A DNA stretch of 17,190 nt from Dehalococcoidia bacterium (GTDB lineage Bacteria > Chloroflexota > Dehalococcoidia > GIF9 > AB-539-J10): assembly GCA_030606165.1 (NCBI GenBank), contig JAUWGZ010000021.1, forward strand, positions 1 through 17,190, read 5' to 3'. Below are positions 11,869 to 17,190 of this stretch, piece by piece; within the stretch, counting starts at the first letter, position 1; every line of letters begins with the position of its first letter. Under the pieces are notes generated by a model. That model saw only the letters and a list, made by a program, of their open reading frames with translations. It searched no databases and was not told the origin of the DNA. The translations under genes and the position numbers were made by a program.

Positions 11869-13011
11869 ATGGACATGGCTACAGGCGAATTCCTCGGCTT
11901 TCTCAATTTGAGTTGGCAAGCCGTGGCAATGTTAGTTATCAGCGGCGTCCTCATGTGGTTGGGGATTGCTAAAAAGGTGGAACCAGTTCTACTTGTGCCT
12001 ATTGGGTTTGGATGTATGTTAGCTAATATACCGCTAGGTGGGGCAGCGGAGGCAGGTGGGTTTTTAGCCGTTCTAAGAGAAGCTGGCATCCATACCGAGA
12101 TATTTCCCCTGCTTATCTTTATTGGCATAGGAGCCATGATTGACTTTGAGCCCTTTCTACAAAGGCCCTATACCATTCTTCTTGGTGCTGCCGCCCAATT
12201 CGGCATTTTCGCAACTTTCCTTTTGGCTTATTTGTTGGGTGATGGTTGGCTCCACGTCTTGGATTTCAGTTTACAAGATGCTGCTTCCATCGGCATAATC
12301 GGCTCTGCTGATGGTCCTACCTCGATTTACGTCGCGACTACACTGCAATCCAAATACACTGCTGCCATTGTTGTGGCTGCTTATTCTTATATGGCTATGG
12401 TACCCATTATCCAGCCACCTATAATAAAGGCGATGTGTAGTAAAGAAGAAAGGGCTTTAAAAATGCCTTCGGTTGCGGGAACAATTTCGCAGAGGACAAA
12501 GATACTCTTTCCTATAATTACTGTACTTGTGGTAGGCTTGATTTGCCCTAAAGCTACTCCACTTATCGGCTGTCTCATGTTTGGCAATCTGTTACGAGCA
12601 TGCGGAGTGGTGGAGAGACTTTCCCTGACAGCTCAAAATGAACTGGCTAACATCGTAACTATTCTTTTGGGCCTCACCGTAGGAGGAATGATGGCTGGGA
12701 CTGAGTTTCTCAGACCCGAGACCATATTAGTGTTTATGCTGGGAATAGTAGCTTTCAGTCTGGATACCGTGGCAGGTGTTCTGCTAGGCAAGCTGATGTC
12801 TGTTCTGTCAGGGCGAAAGATCAATCCTATGATTGGCGCTTGCGGCATTTCAGCGTTCCCCATGTCGTCCCGTGTAGTGCAGAAGCTAGGGCTGGAAGCT
12901 AATCCTTACAATCATCTACTGATGCACGCTGCTGGAGCCAATGTTGCCGGACAAATCGCCTCAGTGGTAGCTGGTGGAGTGATGCTTATGCTGGTGCCTA
13001 TGTTCATTTGA
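11869..13011 (+). CDS. OadB/MmdB/GcdB-like beta subunit of a Na+-pumping decarboxylase (380 aa)
   Basis: This is the integral membrane subunit that decarboxylates carboxybiotin and exports Na+. About ten hydrophobic segments are visible. Conserved family text includes GIGAMIDFEP (86-95), IGIIGSADGPTSIYVAT (141-157, with D148 equivalent to the essential Asp of OadB), and near the C-terminus the ISAFPMSSRVVQK and AAGANVAGQIASVVAGG segments. Its length is close to the family norm. An AAAGGA SD precedes the ATG. No alpha (carboxyltransferase) or biotin carrier gene lies next to it in this window; those may be elsewhere. The substrate (oxaloacetate, methylmalonyl-CoA, glutaconyl-CoA or malonate) therefore cannot be told from here. 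Confidence 0.88.
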   Translation: MDMATGEFLGFLNLSWQAVAMLVISGVLMWLGIAKKVEPVLLVPIGFGCMLANIPLGGAAEAGGFLAVLREAGIHTEIFPLLIFIGIGAMIDFEPFLQRPYTILLGAAAQFGIFATFLLAYLLGDGWLHVLDFSLQDAASIGIIGSADGPTSIYVATTLQSKYTAAIVVAAYSYMAMVPIIQPPIIKAMCSKEERALKMPSVAGTISQRTKILFPIITVLVVGLICPKATPLIGCLMFGNLLRACGVVERLSLTAQNELANIVTILLGLTVGGMMAGTEFLRPETILVFMLGIVAFSLDTVAGVLLGKLMSVLSGRKINPMIGACGISAFPMSSRVVQKLGLEANPYNHLLMHAAGANVAGQIASVVAGGVMLMLVPMFI

Positions 13012-13022
13012 TGTAGCATATA

Positions 13023-15773
13023 ATGTCTATAGAAAGAATTTGGCACAATCTAAGCGTAAGCGAAGTTATTGAGTCGCTAAACTCAGGCATTCAGGGGTTA
13101 ACTAGAGAGGAAGCCGAGCGCCGTCTAGCTCAATTTGGTCCAAATGAATTAGCGGAGAAGAAAAAGAGCTCCCCCTGGATGCTTTTTCTGGAGCAGTTCA
13201 AAAATTTCCTCATTATTATCCTTCTGGTGGCTGCCATTGTTTCCGGAGTACTGGCGCTCACGGGTGAGGGAGATATCTGGGATCCCATTCTTATTGTAAT
13301 CATTGTCTTCTTCGCTGCCGGCTTGGGTTTTGTTCAGGAATATCGCTCGGAGAAAGCTATGGAGGCATTGAAACAGATGACTGCTTCTACCGCCACTGTG
13401 ATACGAGACGGGGAGGAGGAAGAAATCCCTGCCCGGGACTTAGTTCCTGGAGACATAATTTTGCTGCAAACCGGTGACCGCATTCCTGCGGATTCTCGTC
13501 TCACTGAGGCAGTTAACCTGAAAATTGACGAAGCACCTTTGACTGGGGAATCTATTTCTGTGGGGAAAACGAACGAAATTATCTCCGGTGATGTACCTGT
13601 AGCCGATAGAAAAAACATGGCATATATGGGCACTACTGTGGTTTACGGTAGAGGTAAGGCAATTGTGGCAGCGACAGGCATGGCTACGGAGTTTGGCAAG
13701 ATTGCCGTTATGCTCCAGGAGGTAAAACCACCACCGACACCCCTGCAGCTCAGCCTGGACAAGATAGGCAAGATATTGGGAATTGCCTGTTTAGCCATCT
13801 GTGCCGTTGTAGCTGGCGTGGGGATTCTTGTCGGTATGTTCAGTCATATCCTGGAAGCCTTTATCTGGGGAGTTAGTTTAGCCGTAGCTGCTGTGCCTGA
13901 AGCCCTGCCAGCCGTGACAACCATTTGCCTGGCTCTGGGAGTGCAAAGGATGGTAAAACGTCATGCTTTAGTGCGCCGTTTACCTGCCGTGGAGACCTTG
14001 GGCTGCACCACCTTCATTTGCTCTGATAAGACCGGGACATTAACTCAAAATGAGATGACCGTGCGCAAGATTTATGCTCATGACAAGACAATAGACGTAG
14101 GTGGTGTAGGCTACGAGCCTAGCGGAAGCTTTTACCTAAACGATGTCTCTCTCAACCCAAAGGACGAACCTCATTTACTTCGCTTGCTCACCGCTGCAAT
14201 TCTGTGCAACGATGCTCATCTTATTGATACTAACGGGGTCTGGCAGGTCAAGGGAGACCCTACTGAAGGAGCTCTAACAGTAGTCGCCGCCAAGGCAGGA
14301 ATAAAAAGGGAGGAATTAACTGTTCCCCGCATAGCCGAGGTCCCGTTTTCCTCGGAGAGAAAAAGGATGACCACCATTCATGATACTCCACAGGGCATAA
14401 TGGCATACTCTAAGGGGGCGCCTGAGATTATCTTGGATTCCTGCACTCGTATCTATTCCGAGGGAATAGAGCGAGAGCTTACAGAGCAAGACAGAGGGAG
14501 GATTCTCCAGGCAAATCAGGAGATGGCCGCGGGGGCTTTGCGGGTTCTTGGTCTGGCATATAAGTCCTTAGCAGATACAGAGCAGGGTAGTGAGGTGGCA
14601 GAGGAGGCGGAAGAAGAAATGGTTTGGCTGGGGCTGGTGGGGATGATTGACCCGCCTCGGGAGGAGGTCAGAGGCGCGGTAAAGCTTTGCGACCAAGCCG
14701 GTATAAAGTCGGTTATGATTACTGGTGACCACAAATTGACAGCCGTAGCCATTGCCAAGGAACTAGGCATTCTAAAAGAACGGGGTATGGCTCTGACTGG
14801 GGCTGAGGTTGATAAACTTAGTGACGAAGAATTTGAAGCATTAGTAGGCAAGATAGACGTCTATGCTAGGGTTTCACCAGCCCATAAGTTGAGAGTTATT
14901 GAGGCCTTACAAGGCAAAGGACATGTGGTGGCTATGACGGGCGATGGGGTAAATGATGCCCCGGCTCTGAGCAAAGCTGACATTGGTGTAGCTATGGGCA
15001 TTACCGGGACGGATGTGAGCAAAGAAGCCGGAGCTATGATATTAACTGATGACAACTTTGCCTCCATCGTGGCAGCAGTGGAGGAGGGGAGAAATATCTT
15101 TGCTAATATAAGAAAGTATCTCCTCTATCTCCTCTCTTGCAACATTGGTGAGGTCTTGCTGATGCTGCTAGCATTTGTTATCGGCACGGCGACGGGATTG
15201 TACAAGATTGTGCCTCTGGTAGCTCTACAAATTTTGGTTCTGAACTTGGTTACCGATGGTCTGCCAGCACTTGCCTTGGCTGTAGACCCAGGCGATCCCG
15301 ATGTCATGCGGCGCCCGCCCCGTGACCCAAAGAAAAGTATCTTCGATAGATCCATGGTGAGTTGGATTTTAGGAACTGGGATCTGGATTACGTTTGTCAC
15401 ACTAGGAGTATTCCTTTGGGCACTTAAGTCAGGGAGAAGCCCAATAGAAGCACAGTGTTTATGCTTTGCTGCCCTAGTCACGGAAGAACTTTTCCGCTGT
15501 TTTGAGTGCCGCTCGGAAACATATTCCATATTCCGCATTGGGCTTTTTAGCAACAAATGGCTTCTAGCAGCCGTGGCTTCAAGTTTCGCTATTACTCTGG
15601 CTATAATTTATGCGCCTTTCCTTCAAGGTCCCTTCCACACTTATGCTATGAGCCTGCAAGATTGGGGAATAGTAATACTGGCTGGGGCATCAGTAGTCGT
15701 CGTAGCAGAGATAGCCAAACTTATTATGGCATGGCGAACCCGTCATTCTCTCAAGATGAGGGAATCAGCCTGA
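13023..15773 (+). CDS. P2A-type Ca2+-transporting P-type ATPase (916 aa)
   Basis: This is an ATP-driven cation pump of the SERCA/PMR1 kind, exporting Ca2+ from the cytoplasm. Landmarks are the N-terminal cation-ATPase domain (WHNLSVSEVIESLNSG), the A domain with LTGES (173-177), M4 with VPEALPAV (E293), the phosphorylation site CSDKTGTLT (D335), TGDGVNDAP (about 639-647), M5 with CNIGEVLLML and M6 with NLVTDGLPALALAVDP. The M4 Glu, the M5 Asn and Glu, and the M6 Asn, Thr and Asp used by SERCA for its Ca2+ sites are all kept, which favours Ca2+ over Mn2+ or Na+. About ten membrane helices and a normal length fit. The ATG is 11 nt after the oadB stop; no good SD is visible, which suggests coupling to oadB translation. 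Confidence 0.93.
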   Translation: MSIERIWHNLSVSEVIESLNSGIQGLTREEAERRLAQFGPNELAEKKKSSPWMLFLEQFKNFLIIILLVAAIVSGVLALTGEGDIWDPILIVIIVFFAAGLGFVQEYRSEKAMEALKQMTASTATVIRDGEEEEIPARDLVPGDIILLQTGDRIPADSRLTEAVNLKIDEAPLTGESISVGKTNEIISGDVPVADRKNMAYMGTTVVYGRGKAIVAATGMATEFGKIAVMLQEVKPPPTPLQLSLDKIGKILGIACLAICAVVAGVGILVGMFSHILEAFIWGVSLAVAAVPEALPAVTTICLALGVQRMVKRHALVRRLPAVETLGCTTFICSDKTGTLTQNEMTVRKIYAHDKTIDVGGVGYEPSGSFYLNDVSLNPKDEPHLLRLLTAAILCNDAHLIDTNGVWQVKGDPTEGALTVVAAKAGIKREELTVPRIAEVPFSSERKRMTTIHDTPQGIMAYSKGAPEIILDSCTRIYSEGIERELTEQDRGRILQANQEMAAGALRVLGLAYKSLADTEQGSEVAEEAEEEMVWLGLVGMIDPPREEVRGAVKLCDQAGIKSVMITGDHKLTAVAIAKELGILKERGMALTGAEVDKLSDEEFEALVGKIDVYARVSPAHKLRVIEALQGKGHVVAMTGDGVNDAPALSKADIGVAMGITGTDVSKEAGAMILTDDNFASIVAAVEEGRNIFANIRKYLLYLLSCNIGEVLLMLLAFVIGTATGLYKIVPLVALQILVLNLVTDGLPALALAVDPGDPDVMRRPPRDPKKSIFDRSMVSWILGTGIWITFVTLGVFLWALKSGRSPIEAQCLCFAALVTEELFRCFECRSETYSIFRIGLFSNKWLLAAVASSFAITLAIIYAPFLQGPFHTYAMSLQDWGIVILAGASVVVVAEIAKLIMAWRTRHSLKMRESA

Positions 15774-16027
15774 AGATAAGAGGTGCCTCGAATTTCGCCT
15801 CCAGGCTTGGCAGTAAAGTTCTCACGACCATAGCATAAGCAATCCCAAAAATAGTCGAGCCTTTACCCTGATTGCAAGCGAAGCATCACTGTCTTAGTGG
15901 TTACATAGTTGTTCCGAACGGAGGCGGATAATATCATCCGAGTTCGCTTTGGCCATGCCTGGCAACCAAAATGCCCGTGCCATAGCAGGAAGAGAACAAC
16001 AAGGCCGGCTATTTTCACGGCAGATGG
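15774..16027. other. Intergenic region without a recognisable gene
   Basis: No coding sequence with a start signal is seen. One weak imperfect hairpin is present (GAAC...GTTC enclosing CGGAT-AATATC-ATCCG, roughly 15916-15946) but has no U-run behind it, so I do not call it a terminator. The end of the region holds the tRNA-Ser promoter. Confidence 0.6.
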
Positions 16028-16033
16028 TATAAT
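16025..16033 (+). promoter_or_regulatory. Extended -10 promoter of the tRNA-Ser(CGA) unit
   Basis: TGGTATAAT is a perfect extended -10 (TATAAT at 16028-16033). No clear -35 is present. The start is expected about 3 nt before the tRNA. It may also serve the following protein gene and the second tRNA-Ser. Confidence 0.65.
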
Positions 16034-16042
16034 AAACCAGTA

Positions 16043-16130
16043 GGAGAGGTGACCGAGTGGTTGATGGTGCCGCTCTCGAAAAGCGGTGGGCAGAAATGCC
16101 TCGTGGGTTCGAATCCCACCCTCTCCGCCA
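16043..16130 (+). tRNA. tRNA-Ser (anticodon CGA)
   Basis: This is a class II tRNA with acceptor GGAGAGG/CCTCTCC, discriminator G and encoded CCA (16128-16130). The anticodon stem CCGCT/AGCGG has loop CTCGAAA (anticodon CGA). A long variable arm (about TGGGCAGAAATGCCTC) is present, and the T arm is GTGGG-TTCGAAT-CCCAC. Confidence 0.95.
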
Positions 16131-16154
16131 CCTTACCGTGGGAGGTAATAGAGG

Positions 16155-17096
16155 ATGAATGATAAGAAGAAATGCTTCGTGATTATGCCATTTTCAAAGG
16201 CTTATTCGCTTGCTAAAGAACAATGGACCGAGATATTTGAATATAAGATTAAACTAGCAGTTGAAGAGAGTGGATTTGGCTACAAGTGCGAACGATACGA
16301 GCTCAGGAGAGCCAACATTACAAAAGCTATTTTAAATGAGCTAAATAATGCACACGTAGTGATAGCTGACCTAACTGGCAAGAACCCTAATGTATTGTGG
16401 GAATTGGGTGTCAGACATACATTGTCAAAGCGAACCATCCTTATTGCACAGGATAAGAAGTTCCTGCCATCTGATTTGAAAGATTATCCAATTGTTGTCT
16501 ATAAGTACAAACAGACCCCAGCAGAAGTTGATAAATTCAAACGAGAGGTTAAAGATAAGCTGGAAGATATAGAGAGAGAACCAGAAAACCCGGACAGCCC
16601 CGTAGCGGATTTCTTGGAAAATAAAAACATAGATATACTTGCTTATGAGAAAGCAGCCAATCTAAGAAAACTAGATGCGCTTCTTTCTGAATTATCTTTC
16701 AATGGTAATGAAATAGACAATATCGCAAAAGAGCTAGCTGAAGGCACTCCACCACTTTCTAGACTCCAAAATACTTGTATAAAATTATTCCTTTCCACAA
16801 GATACATAAACATAACGGCTAAGCTCTTAGATGGTATCTCACTTTGTGACCGTATTGTAGATGGGATCAATCAACAACTTGATTTTAGTCACCAAAGCTT
16901 AATAATGGAGTTGGAAGAATTACCCAAAAACATCGCAAAAAGCATCCTTCCTGCAAAAGACAATTTTGTCTCTCTACTCCATTTGTTTGCCAAGATTAGA
17001 ACCGATTATGCGAACGACAACTATCAAGAACCTAAAGAGCCGATAATCAAACTAGCTAGCCCAGAGCACGAAAAGTATCTCAAGATGACGGAGTAA
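16155..17096 (+). CDS. Nucleoside 2-deoxyribosyltransferase/TIR-like domain protein between tRNA genes (313 aa)
   Basis: The N-terminal domain (about 1-120) carries CFVIMPFS (7-14), VVIADLTGKNPNVLWELGVRHTL (68-90) and TILIAQDKKFLPSDL. This pattern is shared by nucleoside 2-deoxyribosyltransferase-like and TIR-like proteins, in which the Glu of the WELG motif (E83 here) is the expected catalytic residue for splitting a nucleotide's N-glycosidic bond. The rest (about 150-313) looks helical and charged; I recognise nothing in it. No membrane helix or signal peptide is seen. It is AT-rich compared with its left neighbours. It begins 24 nt after the CCA of tRNA-Ser(CGA) and ends 15 nt before tRNA-Ser(GGA), all on one strand, and the 24-nt gap holds an SD (GGAGG) but no promoter. 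A role in antiphage defence by NAD+ or nucleotide depletion is plausible from the family but is inference. Confidence 0.65.
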   Translation: MNDKKKCFVIMPFSKAYSLAKEQWTEIFEYKIKLAVEESGFGYKCERYELRRANITKAILNELNNAHVVIADLTGKNPNVLWELGVRHTLSKRTILIAQDKKFLPSDLKDYPIVVYKYKQTPAEVDKFKREVKDKLEDIEREPENPDSPVADFLENKNIDILAYEKAANLRKLDALLSELSFNGNEIDNIAKELAEGTPPLSRLQNTCIKLFLSTRYINITAKLLDGISLCDRIVDGINQQLDFSHQSLIMELEELPKNIAKSILPAKDNFVSLLHLFAKIRTDYANDNYQEPKEPIIKLASPEHEKYLKMTE

Positions 17097-17111
17097 ACTG
17101 CATAGAGTTAT

Positions 17112-17190
17112 GGAGAGGTGCTGGAGTGGTCTAACAGGCACGCCTGGAGAGCGTGTGTCGGGTTTCCCGACCGTGGGTTCGAATCCCACC
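17112..17190 (+). tRNA. tRNA-Ser (anticodon GGA), cut by the window end
   Basis: The 5' acceptor strand GGAGAGG, the D arm, the anticodon stem CACGC/GCGTG with loop CTGGAGA (anticodon GGA), a long variable arm (TGTCGGGTTTCCCGAC) and the T arm GTGGG-TTCGAAT-CCCAC are visible. The 3' acceptor strand lies beyond the edge. The last visible part is identical to the corresponding T-arm part of the tRNA-Ser(CGA) upstream. Confidence 0.95.

Noticed and set aside
15557..15838. 93-aa frame running past the end of the Ca2+-ATPase gene
   Set aside because: It overlaps the ATPase almost entirely in another frame, has no SD and no recognisable family.
15916..15946. Transcription terminator after the ATPase gene
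   Set aside because: The hairpin is imperfect and is followed by GCTTTGG, not a U-run.
16043..17190. Classic tRNA-integrated genomic island with attL/attR
   Set aside because: Both flanking tRNAs have complete visible parts and different anticodons, and no integrase is present; tandem tRNA genes with a gene between them explain the shared T arm.
1..17190. CRISPR array
   Set aside because: No regularly spaced direct repeats were seen; the repeated sequences are transposon ends, tRNA arms and the three AGCGGTCA motifs.

Overview
The window reads as a chromosomal segment of a strictly anaerobic bacterium of moderate GC content. The features are bacterial: near-consensus sigma-70-type promoters, Shine-Dalgarno (SD) sites, a CCA-encoding tRNA, four-subunit pyruvate:ferredoxin oxidoreductase (POR) genes, ferrous iron uptake and Na+-pump decarboxylase subunits. 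A Chloroflexota (Dehalococcoidia-like) origin is my guess from general familiarity; nothing here proves it.

Layout. (1) 1-2445, minus strand: an iron-uptake operon, DtxR-type regulator -> feoA -> feoA -> feoB GTPase part -> feoB membrane part. The feoB gene is split in two, and the second half runs off the left edge. A perfect 24-bp palindrome lies on the regulator's promoter, and a second operator-like site lies in front of the first feoA. (2) 2488-2577: tRNA-Pro(UGG) and its promoter. (3) 2678-8839, minus strand: a seven-gene redox operon porG-porD-porA-porB-nuoE-nuoF-hoxU-like, with a TTGACA-17-TATAGT promoter overlapped by inverted repeats. It probably joins oxidative decarboxylation of pyruvate (or another 2-oxoacid) to NAD(H) through an FMN/Fe-S module. 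(4) 8855-11493: an intact 2,639-bp IS1-like transposable element with 19-bp perfect terminal inverted repeats and an 8-bp target duplication (GTTTTTTG). It carries, besides the transposase, about 420 bp of strikingly hairpin-rich non-coding DNA, a trypsin-like serine protease gene and a small basic 'GRKGG' protein gene. (5) 11527-11650: tRNA-Arg(CCG) with its promoter. (6) 11671-15773, plus strand: OadG-like and OadB-like Na+-pump subunits without a carboxyltransferase, followed by a P2A-type Ca2+-ATPase. (7) 16028-17190, plus strand: tRNA-Ser(CGA), a gene with a nucleoside-deoxyribosyltransferase/TIR-like domain packed between tRNAs, and tRNA-Ser(GGA), cut by the right edge.

The two most unusual parts are the IS1-like element, which combines cargo genes, structured non-coding DNA, two apparently leaderless genes and a thrice-repeated internal motif, and the putative defence-type gene that seems to depend on a tRNA-Ser transcription unit. 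All family assignments come from reading motifs by eye; no database search was made.
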